Assembly: GCF_016741775.1 (NCBI RefSeq)
Contig: NZ_JAERRK010000019.1
Coordinates: forward strand, 116,410 to 180,409
Direction of reading: 5' to 3'
Source: Streptomyces actinomycinicus
GTDB taxonomy: Bacteria; Actinomycetota; Actinomycetes; Streptomycetales; Streptomycetaceae
DNA length: 64,000 bases
In this document: positions 15,808 to 24,366 of the stretch, piece by piece
Numbering within the stretch: position 1 is the first letter of the stretch
Layout: the number at the start of each line of letters is the position of its first letter
The notes under the pieces: generated by a model
What the model was told of the DNA's origin: nothing
Databases searched by the model: none
Seen by the model: the letters and a program-made list of their open reading frames with translations, nothing else
Made by a program: the position numbers and the translations under genes

Positions 15808-16998
15808 TCAGGGCTGCATGAGGATCTTCACGGCGCCGTCCTGCTTGCGCTGGAACATCTCGTACGCGTGCGGCGCCTCGGCCAGCGGCAGCCGGTGCGT
15901 GGCGAAGTCCTCGACGCCCAGCGGGTCCTCGTCCGTCAGGTAGGGGAGGATCTGGTCGGTCCAGCGACGGACGTTGGCCTGTCCCATGCGGAGCTGGATC
16001 TGCTTGTCGAAGAGGGTGAGCATCGGCATCGGGTCGGCCATGCCGCCGTAGACACCGCTGAGCGAGATCGTGCCGCCGCGGCGGACCAGATCGATGGCCA
16101 TGTGGAGGGCGCCGAGCCGGTCGACGCTGAAACGTTCGGCGAGCGGGGCGCTGAGCTTGCGCGGCATGAGCGCGGTGGCCGTCTGGGCGAGCTTGGCGGC
16201 GGCGCTGCCGTGGGCCTCGGTGCCGACCGCGTCGATCACGGCGTCCGGGCCCCGGCCACCGGTCTCGTCCTGGATCGCGTGAACCAGCGCCTTCTCGTTG
16301 TCGAAGGCCCTGAGGTCGTAGGTCTCCACGCCGCGCCGGTTCGCGCGGGCGAGCCGCTCGGGCACCAGGTCGACCCCGAACACCCGTTCCGCGCCGCGTG
16401 CCTTGGCGATCCGGCAGGACATGTCGCCGATCGGGCCGAGCCCGAGCACGGCAACGGTGCCGCCGGGCGGGACGGCGGCGTACTCGACCGCCTGCCAGGC
16501 GGTGGGCAGCACGTCGGAGAGGTAGACGAACCGGTCGTCGGACGGGCCCTCGGGCACCTTGATCGGGCCGAAGTGTGCCTGCGGGACGCGCAGGTACTCG
16601 GCCTGGCCGCCGGGGACGGCGCCGTACAGCCGGGTGTAGCCGAACAGCGCGGCGCCCATGCCCTCACCGGTGACCTGGGTGGTCTCGCACTGCGTGGGCA
16701 GCCCCGTGTCGCACATGAAGCAGTGCCCGCAGGCGATCTGGAAGGGCACGACGACGCGGTCGCCCGGCTGGAGGTTCGTCACCTCCGAGCCGACCTCCTC
16801 GACGATGCCCATGGGTTCGTGGCCGAGGATGTCGCCGGGGGTCATGAACGGGGTGAGCACCTCGTACAGGTGCAGGTCCGAGCCGCACAGTCCGGTCGAC
16901 GTGATCCGGATGACGGCGTCCGTGGTTTCCTCGATCCGCGGGTCGGGCACGTCCTCGACCCGGACGTCCCGGTGGCCCTGCCAGGTGACTGCCTTCAT
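15808..16998 (-). CDS. Zinc-dependent alcohol dehydrogenase (formaldehyde dehydrogenase-like)
   Basis: 396-residue medium-chain dehydrogenase. Catalytic zinc ligands: Cys38 (GLCGSDLH), His60 and Glu61 (LGHEPMG). Structural zinc: Cys90, 93, 96 and 104 (CGHCFMCDTGLPTQC). A Rossmann motif (VLGLGPIGDM) follows near residue 187. The sequence resembles the glutathione-independent formaldehyde dehydrogenase/threonine dehydrogenase-like group common in Streptomyces. It ends the minus-strand block and is 121 bases from the pcaV stop. The substrate is not determined. Confidence 0.9.
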   Translation of the reverse strand: MKAVTWQGHRDVRVEDVPDPRIEETTDAVIRITSTGLCGSDLHLYEVLTPFMTPGDILGHEPMGIVEEVGSEVTNLQPGDRVVVPFQIACGHCFMCDTGLPTQCETTQVTGEGMGAALFGYTRLYGAVPGGQAEYLRVPQAHFGPIKVPEGPSDDRFVYLSDVLPTAWQAVEYAAVPPGGTVAVLGLGPIGDMSCRIAKARGAERVFGVDLVPERLARANRRGVETYDLRAFDNEKALVHAIQDETGGRGPDAVIDAVGTEAHGSAAAKLAQTATALMPRKLSAPLAERFSVDRLGALHMAIDLVRRGGTISLSGVYGGMADPMPMLTLFDKQIQLRMGQANVRRWTDQILPYLTDEDPLGVEDFATHRLPLAEAPHAYEMFQRKQDGAVKILMQP

Positions 16999-17119
16999 GG
17001 GGTCGCACTCCCTTGGTCGCGGGTGCCGGCGTCCTGTGCGGTGGCGCCCGATTTCCTGTGTGCGGTGGCGCCCGGGTACCCGTACCGACCGGCACCGAAC
17101 CCCGGCCGCAGGGGCGCGG

Positions 17120-17626
17120 TCAGCCCTGGGCGGCCAGCGGCCCGGCCGGGTCGCGCAGGCCCCCGCCCGGGCCGCCGGGGCCCTCGGCGGGGTTGCGCAG
17201 CTCCTCGGCCGCGTCCGCGACCCGGCGGATCAGGTCGAAGAAGACCGTCTGTTCGCCGGCGGACAGCGGGGTGAGGAAGACCTGGTTCATCCGGGCGGTG
17301 CGCACGCTCAGCTTGCGGTGGCTGCGCAGCCCCTCGTCGGTGAGGCGGAGCAGGAACCGGCGGCCGTCCCGGGGGTCGCGCACCTTGTCCAGCAGCCCGC
17401 GGCGGCCGAGCCGGCTGATCACCTCGGCGATGGTCGAGCGGTCCAGGCCCACCCTCTCCCCGACGGTCCGCTGGTCGAGCCCCGGCTCGGCGACGAGGGC
17501 GTTCAGCACGGCGAACTGCGGCGCGGTGATCTCCTCCGAGACCATCGTGTTCCACAGCAGGTGGTGCGCCTGCTGGAGCCGCCGGGCCAGATGCCCGGGA
17601 TGGGTGGCGAGATCCACCGCGGCCAT
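17120..17626 (-). CDS. pcaV: MarR family repressor of the beta-ketoadipate pathway
   Basis: 168-residue MarR protein, divergent from pcaI. Winged helix: DQRTVGERVGLDRSTIAEVISRLGRRGLLDKVRDPRDGRRFLLRLT (about residues 50-95). Arg15, shown in S. coelicolor PcaV to contact protocatechuate, is at the same position here (MAAVDLATHPGHLAR). The ATG at 17626 has AGGGGAG upstream; a longer in-frame extension is not coding-like. It should repress pcaIJ and itself through two sites in the 179-base divergent region, and release on binding protocatechuate. It is intact although most of its target operon is not. Confidence 0.88.
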   Translation of the reverse strand: MAAVDLATHPGHLARRLQQAHHLLWNTMVSEEITAPQFAVLNALVAEPGLDQRTVGERVGLDRSTIAEVISRLGRRGLLDKVRDPRDGRRFLLRLTDEGLRSHRKLSVRTARMNQVFLTPLSAGEQTVFFDLIRRVADAAEELRNPAEGPGGPGGGLRDPAGPLAAQG

Positions 17627-17648
17627 GTGCGCTCCCCTGGTCGATTCG

Positions 17649-17662
17649 TTGGTGCACTGAAC
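17649..17662. promoter_or_regulatory. Putative PcaV operator near pcaV
   Basis: TTGGTGCACTGAAC, which on the other strand reads GTTCAGTGCACCAA. It shares the TCAGTGC core with the second site near pcaI and lies 23 bases upstream of the pcaV start, suited for autoregulation. Confidence 0.55.
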
Positions 17663-17717
17663 GATACCGCCGCTCGGCACGGGTGTCCCGCCCCCGTTGC
17701 CGGCGTGTACCCAGGTA

Positions 17718-17746
17718 TTGACGGTCGGTGTCGCGGGTGACAGCGT
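17718..17746 (+). promoter_or_regulatory. Promoter of pcaIJ
   Basis: TTGACG at 17718-17723 and CAGCGT at 17741-17746 with a 17-base spacer. The predicted start (near 17753) is just upstream of the PcaV site, allowing roadblock repression. Confidence 0.45.
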
Positions 17747-17766
17747 GATGAGCACCTCGCTGAAAT

Positions 17767-17783
17767 GGTCAGTGCGCTGATTA
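17767..17783. promoter_or_regulatory. Putative PcaV operator near pcaI
   Basis: GGTCAGTGCGCTGATTA contains TCAGTG/CGCTGA, a 12-bp dyad with one mismatch, 22 bases upstream of the pcaI start codon. Confidence 0.55.
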
Positions 17784-17805
17784 ATTGAAGAGATGAGGCT
17801 CACGG

Positions 17806-18561
17806 ATGGACAAGGTGGTCGCCACGGCCGCGGAGGCGGTGGCCGATGTGCCGGAGGGCGCCTCGCTCGCCGTCGGCGGGTTCGGGCTGAGCGGTGTGCC
17901 GAACGTGCTGATCGAGGCGCTGTACGAGCGTGGCGTCGGCGGGCTGAGCGTGGTGTCGAACAACTGCGGGGCCATGGAGTCCGGGCTGGCGGTGCTGCTG
18001 GCCGCGGGACGGATCGCCCGGGTCACCGGCTCGTACATCGGGGCCAACAAGGAGTTCGCCCGCCAGTATCTGGCCGGCGAGCTGGAGGTGGAGCTGATCC
18101 CCCAGGGCACTCTGGCCGAGCGGCTGCGGGCCGGCGGCGCCGGGATCCCCGCCTTCTACACCCCGGCCGGAGTCGGCACCCAGGTCGCCGACGGCGGACT
18201 GCCCCTGCGCCACGACGGTTCCGGCGGGGTCGCCCTGGCCTCGCCGCCCAAGGAGGTCCGGGAGTTCGACGGCGTGGAGTACGTCCTGGAGCGGGGCATC
18301 CGCACGGACTTCGGGCTGGTCCGGGCCGCGCGCGGGGACCGGCACGGAAATCTCGTCTTCAACAAGTCAGCCCGGAACTTCAACCCCCTGGCCGCCATGG
18401 CCGGCCGGATCACGATCGCCGAGGTGGAGGAACTGGTCGACCCCGGCGGGATCGAGCCGGACGCGGTGCACCTGCCGGGGATCTTCGTGCAGCGGGTCGT
18501 GGCGCTCACCCCCGGGCAGGCGGCGGACAAGCGGATCGAGCAGCGGACGGTGAGCAGCTGA
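17806..18561 (+). CDS. pcaI: 3-oxoadipate CoA-transferase subunit A
   Basis: 251 residues, alpha subunit of succinyl-CoA:3-oxoadipate CoA-transferase, penultimate step of the beta-ketoadipate pathway. The glycine-rich SLAVGGFGLSGVPNVLIEAL (residues 25-44) is the CoA-binding loop; NNCGAMESGLAVLL and GGAGIPAFYTPAGVGT are family segments. Its TGA overlaps the ATG of pcaJ by one base (TGATG), so translation is coupled. Appears intact. Confidence 0.92.
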   Translation: MDKVVATAAEAVADVPEGASLAVGGFGLSGVPNVLIEALYERGVGGLSVVSNNCGAMESGLAVLLAAGRIARVTGSYIGANKEFARQYLAGELEVELIPQGTLAERLRAGGAGIPAFYTPAGVGTQVADGGLPLRHDGSGGVALASPPKEVREFDGVEYVLERGIRTDFGLVRAARGDRHGNLVFNKSARNFNPLAAMAGRITIAEVEELVDPGGIEPDAVHLPGIFVQRVVALTPGQAADKRIEQRTVSS

Positions 18562-19196
18562 TGGCCTGGACGCGCGAGGAGATGGCCGCCCGCGCGGCCC
18601 GTGAACTGCAGGACGGGCAGTACGTCAACCTGGGCATCGGCCTGCCGACGCTGATCCCGAACCACCTTCCGCCGGGAGTGGAGGTGGTCCTGGAGTCGGA
18701 GAACGGCATCCTCGGCACCGGTCCCTATCCCACCGACGAGGAGATCGACCCGGACCTGATCAACGCCGGCAAGGAGACGGTAACGGTCCTGCCGGGGGCT
18801 TCCTTCTTCGATTCGGCGCTGAGCTTCGCGATGATCCGGGGCGGGCACATCGACGTGGCCGTGCTGGGGGCGATGCAGGTGTCCGCGGGCGGGGACCTCG
18901 CCAACTGGGCGGTTCCCGGCAAGCTGATCACCGGGATCGGCGGCGCCATGGACCTGGTGCACGGCGCCCGCAGGGTGGTCGTCGTCATGACCCACACCGC
19001 GAAGGACGGCTCCTCGAAGGTGGTGGAGCAGTGCACCCTGCCGCTCACGGGCAAGGCGTGCGTGAACCGGGTCATCACGGACCTGGCGGTGCTGGACGTC
19101 ACGGACGCGGGGCTCGTCCTGGTGGAGACCGCGCCCGGCGTGACCGTGGAGGACGTCGTCGCCCGCACCGCCGCCGAACTCCGGGAGACCCCATGA
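18561..19196 (+). CDS. pcaJ: 3-oxoadipate CoA-transferase subunit B
   Basis: 211 residues, beta subunit. The active-site Glu47 sits in LESENGILGTG (SENG motif), which forms the glutamyl-CoA thioester. NLGIGLPTLIPNHLPPG and the FDSALSFAMIRGGHIDVAVLGAMQV segment are typical. Coupled to pcaI upstream and to the following pcaH/pcaB remnant by an ATGA overlap. No damage is visible, so the PcaIJ enzyme may still serve another route that makes 3-oxoadipate or a similar 3-oxoacid. Confidence 0.92.
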   Translation: MAWTREEMAARAARELQDGQYVNLGIGLPTLIPNHLPPGVEVVLESENGILGTGPYPTDEEIDPDLINAGKETVTVLPGASFFDSALSFAMIRGGHIDVAVLGAMQVSAGGDLANWAVPGKLITGIGGAMDLVHGARRVVVVMTHTAKDGSSKVVEQCTLPLTGKACVNRVITDLAVLDVTDAGLVLVETAPGVTVEDVVARTAAELRETP

Positions 19197-19636
19197 GCCT
19201 CACCCAAGCCGCCGTCGACGAGGAGATCGCCGCAGCGCGCGCCGCCTACGCCAAGCGGGCCTTCGCGGCGGGGGCACTGGGCAAGCTCGCCGCGGACGTC
19301 CTGACGTTGTCGCGCGCCGAGATCGGCGAGGTGAGCGAGGGCGACGGCGGCGGCTCGCCGGCCATGCCACACAAGGCGAACCCGGTACGGGCCACGCTGC
19401 TCGCGGCCGCGGCCCGGCGTGCCCCGCAGCTCGCTGCCACGCTGTACGGCTCCGTCGGCGCCGGGGAGCTGCTGACCGAACTGGCCGGCCGGGCCCGTGC
19501 CGAGGACCGCCCGCTGCGCGATCTCCTCGCCGAGCAGCCGGAGTTGCAGGGTGTCGACCTGGACGACCTCTGCGCCCCGGCCCACTACACCGGGTTCGCC
19601 GGACCGCTCACCGACCGTGCGCTGGAGCGACGCTGA
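19193..19636 (+). pseudogene. Chimeric remnant: pcaH 5' end joined to pcaB (3-carboxymuconate cycloisomerase) fragments
   Basis: A 147-codon open frame coupled to pcaJ. Residues 1-22 (MSLTQAAVDEEIAAARAAYAKR) look like the start of PcaH, the protocatechuate dioxygenase beta subunit. From about residue 26 it becomes the C-terminal part of PcaB, including the fumarase/lyase signature GSPAMPHKANP (54-64). A second in-frame join near residue 88 drops roughly 90 residues usual for PcaB. Full PcaB is about 440 residues. The signature normally reads GSS; the second Ser is Pro here, and in this superfamily that serine takes part in catalysis. An active enzyme is very unlikely. Confidence 0.75.
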
Positions 19637-19638
19637 CC

Positions 19639-20190
19639 GTGAGACTCCTCAACCATCTCCAAGAGGGGCCGCTTTCGGCTCCCGCCGTGCTGCTCGGGCC
19701 CTCGCTCGGCACCTCGTTCGCCCTCTGGGACCAGGTGGCACCCGAACTGTCCGCCGGGCACCGGGTGGTCCGCTTCGACCTGCCCGGGCACGGGGGTTCG
19801 GCGGCGGATCTGATCGGGCCGGGCGCGACCGTGGGGGACCTCGTCGCGCTGGTGCTGGAGCTGGCCGACGCGCTGGGCGTCGACCGGTTAGCGTACGCGG
19901 GCGTCTCCCTCGGCGGCGCCGTCGGTCTGCACCTGGCCGTCCACCACCCCGAGCGGCTGTCCTCCCTGGCGGTGCTGTGCTCCTCGGCCCACTTCGGAGG
20001 GGAGGCACCCTGGCGGGAGCGGGCGGAGCGGGCGCGCCGGCTGAGCGGGCACCGGCCGGCGGCCCCTTTCGGCGGCTGCCGGCCGTGTGGCGCTTTCAGT
20101 GCAGGCCGCGGCCGGTTTCCAGTACCTCCCGGGCCTGGGCGACCAGTCCCTCCGCGCCGCAGGCCCGGGCGAGGTCCAGGCCGCGGTTGA
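19639..20190 (+). pseudogene. pcaL: Truncated pcaL (3-oxoadipate enol-lactonase part only)
   Basis: GTG start two bases after the previous stop. Residues 1 to about 133 match the alpha/beta-hydrolase half of PcaL: PGHGGSAADLIG, nucleophile Ser90 in AYAGVSLGGAV, and AHFGGEAPWRERAE. Similarity then stops near base 20045; the rest of the frame is unrelated and runs antisense through the end of the LAL regulator. The catalytic Asp and His and the whole carboxymuconolactone-decarboxylase domain of the fused PcaL are missing, so the gene is dead. Confidence 0.78.
20053..20084. terminator. Hairpin at the pcaL/LAL junction
   Basis: Inverted repeat of GCCGGCGGC with GCTGCCGGC (9 bp with one G-U pair), lying in the short unmatched segment between the truncated pcaL and the truncated regulator. 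Confidence 0.4.
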
Positions 20191-22781
20191 GTTCGGTGAC
20201 CGAGCGGGCGGCGATGCCGTACTCGACACGGGCCGCGGCGTGTTCGTACTGGCAGGGCGAGGCCTCCAGGTACGTGACGGCCTGGGCGGCGAGCTGGACC
20301 GCCCGCTGCCCCGTCTCCAGGGCGGCGGCGCAGCGCAGGGCCTCGCCGATGGCGGTGTCCGTGCCGAACCGCTCGGCCTGCCGCCGGGCGTCGGCCGCGA
20401 GCTGGGTGGCCCGGGCCGGGTCCGAGACGGCGAGGGCCTTGGCGAGGCCGATGGACCAGGGCGCGAGGACCGGGTTTGTGGCCGCCGCGCGAGGTGGCCG
20501 TCTTCTCGGCGGCCTCCAGCTCGTTGACGCCCTCCTCGGTGCGGCCGACGGCGAGCAGCAGCCGGCCCCGCACGGAACGGATGTCGGGCAGCACGATGGT
20601 GGACGGGTACGGCGGCGTGAAGCCGTACTGTTCGGCGACCGACCAGGCTTCGTCCACCCGGCCGCGGGCGAGGAGCGTGTCGACCAGTCCGCAGGTGGAG
20701 GACCAGTACAGCGGCAGGCGGCGGCCGACGCGTTCGGCGAGCGCCAGGCCCTCGCGCAGGGTGGACTCGGCGTCCCGCAGCCGGCCCTGTCTGCGGTAGG
20801 CGAGGCCGAGGAACGCGTTGGCCAGGGACAGGTGGCCGCCGCGCCAGCCGGCTCCGGTGTAGACGCGCCGGGCCTCGGCGAACAGGCTCTCGGCCCGGTC
20901 CAGCCGGTCGGCGTAGGCGTACGCGCTGCCGAGCATCATCAGCAGCTCCATGCCCCACTCGGTGTCGGTCCAGCCGAGGCCGGGCGCGAGGCGGCCGTTG
21001 ACGAGGGCGCGGTCGCACAGTTCGAGTACCTCGTCGGCGCTCTCCCCGTGGGTCATCGCGTCGAAGCCGCGCAGGATCAGCAGGGCGCGTTCGGCGTTGT
21101 CGCGGCCGGTGCAGGTGCTCGCCAGTTCGGCCAGGCGCCGGGAGCGGGCCGGGGAGACGGTCTCGCCGTGGATGTTCTCCCACATGAACTGGAAGGCCTG
21201 CAGCCGCATACGGACGGGGCCGGCCTCGTGCCGTGCCGCTTCGGCCTCGACCGTGCGGACGGCCTCCTCCAGCTGGTCGTTGTGGAGCAGCGCCTGGGAG
21301 AGGCGGACCACGGCGTCGACGCGTTCGTTCCCGTCGAGGCCGGGCATGGCGAGGGCGCTCTGCAGGTGGTCGAGGGTGACAGCGGGGTTGGTCAGGAGCG
21401 TGGCGCAGCCCAGTTCGTAGAGGACGTGTGCGTGCACCTCCGGGAGCGGCGGCTCCTCCAGGGCGCGTTCCAGGCAGCGGCGGGCCGCGTCGGGCGCGCC
21501 GACGGCGAGGTGCTCGCGGGCGGCCTCGCGCAGCTGCTCGACGAGTTCCTCGTCGTCGTCCGGGTGCACCTTCAGCAGGTGCCGGGCGGCCTCGGCGGCG
21601 CCGCGGCCCATCTCGGTGATGAGCTGCGCGGCGACACCGTGCATGGCGGTGCAGACGCCGGGCGGAATGGAGTTGTAGACGGCGGTGGCGATCAGCGGGT
21701 GGACGAACTCCAGCTCACCGTAGACGTGCTCGGTGCCGGGAAGCGGGTCGGGTTCGGTGAGGATGCGGGAGTTGCAGAGCAGTTCGGCGCAGTACCGGGC
21801 GAGTTCGTCGTTCATGGTGGCGAGGCGGGCGACCATCTCGACGGTGATGCCGGTGCCGAGGATGGCGGCGGCCCAGGCGAACCGGGTGGCTTCCAGACCG
21901 AGGCCCTTGAGCCGGTCGACCAGTCCGCCGCCGCGGGCCGCGCGGTTGAGGGCGCGCAGCTCGGCGGCCCGCGCCTCGACGGGCTGGAGTTCGCTGTCCT
22001 GCACCTTGGCGAGGAGTTCGACGGTGTCGTAGGGGTTGCCGCCGGTGACGGCCCAGACCTCGCGGCAGAACGGATCGTCGGCGTGCCGGCCGATGGTGGC
22101 GCGGGTCAGTCCGGCGGCGGCGTCCGGGGTGAGCGCGCTGAGGTTGTGGACGGGCCGGCCCGCGGCGGCGGCCACCGCGTCGAGGTGGCGGGCGCTGTCC
22201 CCGCTGACCTCACCGGGCCGGCGGGCGACCACGAGGAGGACCGAGACGTCGTCCAGGCGTTCGGTGAACGCGGCGAGCCAGCGCAGCGACTCCTGGTCGG
22301 CCCAGTGCGCGTCGTCGAGGAGCAGCACCAGCGGCCATTCGCGGCGGGCGAGCCGGCGCACGGCCGCGACGAGTCCGTCGCAGACGTACTGCGGGTCGGC
22401 GTTGCCCTCTTGAGGGTCGGCTATACCGAGGGCGGGGCCGGCGATCTCGTACCAGTCGCCGAGGTACTCGCGGGCTTCCTCGGGCAGTAAGGACAGCAGT
22501 GCGGGCTGGAGCAGCTGCCGCACCACGTTGAACGGGACGGATCTCAGGGTCTCGGCACCACGGGCCGACCAGACGGTGCAGCCGCGGTGTTCGGCGATCC
22601 GGCGCAGCTCGGTCAGCAGCGCGGTCTTGCCGAGTCCGGCCTCGCCCCGGAACACCAGCAGGCTGCCCGCGGACGACTGGTCGGCGCACAGGACGTCGAG
22701 TGCCTGCACGGCGGTGGCGATCTCGGCGTCCCGCTCCCACAGGGAACCCGAGGCAGCCGCCGGCGGCCGTCCCTCCGTCAT
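20096..22781 (-). pseudogene. LAL-type (large ATP-binding LuxR-like) regulator, frameshifted and lacking its HTH
   Basis: Start ATG at 22781. Residues 14-300 form an AAA/STAND ATPase: Walker A GEAGLGKT (46-53), Walker B LVLLLDDAHWAD (151-162). TPR-like helical repeats follow. The frame breaks at 20472-20477, where CACAAACCCGG seems to hold one extra base; removing one A restores HNPVLAPWSIGLAKAL and an open frame to the TGA at 20096 (894 residues in all). The protein then stops at VLETGRGLH, just where LAL proteins normally continue into a 65-residue LuxR helix-turn-helix, which is absent. The loss coincides with the pcaL break. The frameshift alone could be a sequencing error; the missing HTH is not. 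Confidence 0.75.
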
Positions 22782-23077
22782 CCCGTTACCTCCCCAGGTC
22801 GCCCGAATGACGTACAGAGCACGAGCGTAGCCGTCCCGTGGGGTGCGTGGTGGCAGGTCGTGCCGGCTGTTGCCCGGGCGGGTGAAAGAGGGGCACGGCA
22901 GGCGACGCACGGACCTGTCCGACCAGCGGACGGGGCGTCAACAGTGTCTCCGTGGGGCCGCCGGTGGCGGGTGGGCGGGAGGGGCGGCGGAGGAATTCCG
23001 GGCGAAAGGGTACGGTCCGCGGGGCCGGTGCCGGATCCTCTCATCGCACTTTCACCGTCGCCTCATACGGTGGGGTC

Positions 23078-24229
23078 ATGACGCAGGTGACTCCTCCCGG
23101 GTGGTATCCCGACCCCGGGCAGACGAACGACGGTCCGCCCACCGAGCGCTGGTGGGACGGCAAGGCCTGGACGGACCGGACCCGCCCCGCCGGGACGGCC
23201 GCCCCATGGGATCCCCCGGCACACCCGGCGCCGGCCGGCCCGGGACACCCGCAGACCGGTCCGGGACACCCGCAGACCGGTCCGGCGCCCACCGCTCCGG
23301 CGGGGTACGGCGGGCATCCGGCATATCCGGGGCCTCCGACGTATCCGGGGTCTTCGGGATATCCGGGGTATCCAGGGCAGCCGGGGTATCCGGGACAGCC
23401 CGGCCGGCCGCCGGCCGGGCCGCGGCGCGGACTGCGCAACGGCATAGCCGCCGCGGTGGCGGCCGCGGTACTGGTGTGCATCGGGGTGGGCGTGTACGCC
23501 CTCGCCCAGCGCGACGGCGGCAACGGTGACCGGGCGGGGTCGCAGCAGGAGCCGGGAGGCGGCCAGGACGGCGGCCGGGGCGGCCCGTTCGGCGGGAACG
23601 GCGGCTCGGGCGGAAGCGGCGGCTCCGGCGGTTCGGGGGGCCCGGGCGGTTCCGACGGCGCCTCCCCGTCCCCGGATCGGTCCGCGCCGCCGAAGATCAA
23701 GGGCGGCGGCACGGTGCACGACGGGGTCAACGGCGTCAGCCTGCAGGTGCCGAAGGGCTGGACCGGGCAGGCGAACCCCGTCGGCGCACAGCTGGACTCG
23801 GGCGACGTCTACGAGTGTCCGGGCGACCCGGCCGAGCAGTGCACCGCGGGCGGCGCCTACACGGTGCCGGCGCAGAAGCTGGGCCTCGCGGGTGGCACGC
23901 CGGAGGAGGTCGCCAAGGCGGACATCGCGGCCAACGCCAAGCTGTCCTACGGCGGTTCCGCCTACGGCGGCATCACCAAGCACGAGGTGCTGGCCTCCGC
24001 GGCGGTCACGGTGGCCGGGCAGAAGGGCTATCTGGTGCGCTGGAAGGCGGTCACCAGCAAGGGCGCCGACGGCTACGTGGAGTCGGTCGCGTTCCCCTCC
24101 CCCGGCGCCGCCCGGCGGATGGTCGTGCTGCGTTTCGGCGTGGACGTCGGGCAGAAGCAGTCCGTCATGGACGAGATCGTCAAGGGCATCAAGGTCTCGT
24201 CCGGCGGTGGCGACGGCCAGAACGTCTGA
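23078..24229 (+). CDS. DUF2510 membrane protein with Gly/Ser-rich linker and extracytoplasmic domain
   Basis: 383 residues. N-terminal DUF2510 motif PPGWYPDPG...ERWWDGKAWTDRTRP (residues 5-37), then a Pro/Gly/Tyr-rich tract (about 40-110, with repeated YPG triplets and a duplicated GHPQTGP), one transmembrane helix (NGIAAAVAAAVLVCIGVGVYAL, about 119-140), a Gly/Ser linker (about 150-195) and an outside C-terminal domain (about 205-383) with VSLQVPKGWTG. Function is unknown; the architecture is common in Streptomyces and suggests a cytoplasmic sensor linked to an exported domain. A strong terminator follows. Confidence 0.85.
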   Translation: MTQVTPPGWYPDPGQTNDGPPTERWWDGKAWTDRTRPAGTAAPWDPPAHPAPAGPGHPQTGPGHPQTGPAPTAPAGYGGHPAYPGPPTYPGSSGYPGYPGQPGYPGQPGRPPAGPRRGLRNGIAAAVAAAVLVCIGVGVYALAQRDGGNGDRAGSQQEPGGGQDGGRGGPFGGNGGSGGSGGSGGSGGPGGSDGASPSPDRSAPPKIKGGGTVHDGVNGVSLQVPKGWTGQANPVGAQLDSGDVYECPGDPAEQCTAGGAYTVPAQKLGLAGGTPEEVAKADIAANAKLSYGGSAYGGITKHEVLASAAVTVAGQKGYLVRWKAVTSKGADGYVESVAFPSPGAARRMVVLRFGVDVGQKQSVMDEIVKGIKVSSGGGDGQNV

Positions 24230-24239
24230 GGAACGCGAT

Positions 24240-24286
24240 CGGCCGGGTGGGATTCCCCTCCGCTCAAGAGGAACCCCACCCGGCCG
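24240..24286 (+). terminator. Strong terminator after the DUF2510 gene
   Basis: 17-bp stem with a single mismatch (24240-24256 pairing with 24270-24286; arms begin CGGCCGGGTGGG and end CCCACCCGGCCG) and a 13-base loop. It is placed between a plus-strand gene and the 3' end of the minus-strand TetR gene, so it may act on both. Confidence 0.8.
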
Positions 24287-24366
24287 GGGGTGCGCGCCGC
24301 CCCCGTCCCCACGGTGCGGCGCGGGCAGGTCACCGTTCAGTCATCCCGTGAACGGCGGCCTGGGTC

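Noticed and set aside
19031..19192. Extending the pcaH/pcaB chimera upstream to 19031
   Set aside because: That part is the pcaJ sequence read in another frame; the ATG at 19193 with the ATGA overlap and a PcaH-like N-terminus is clearly the start.
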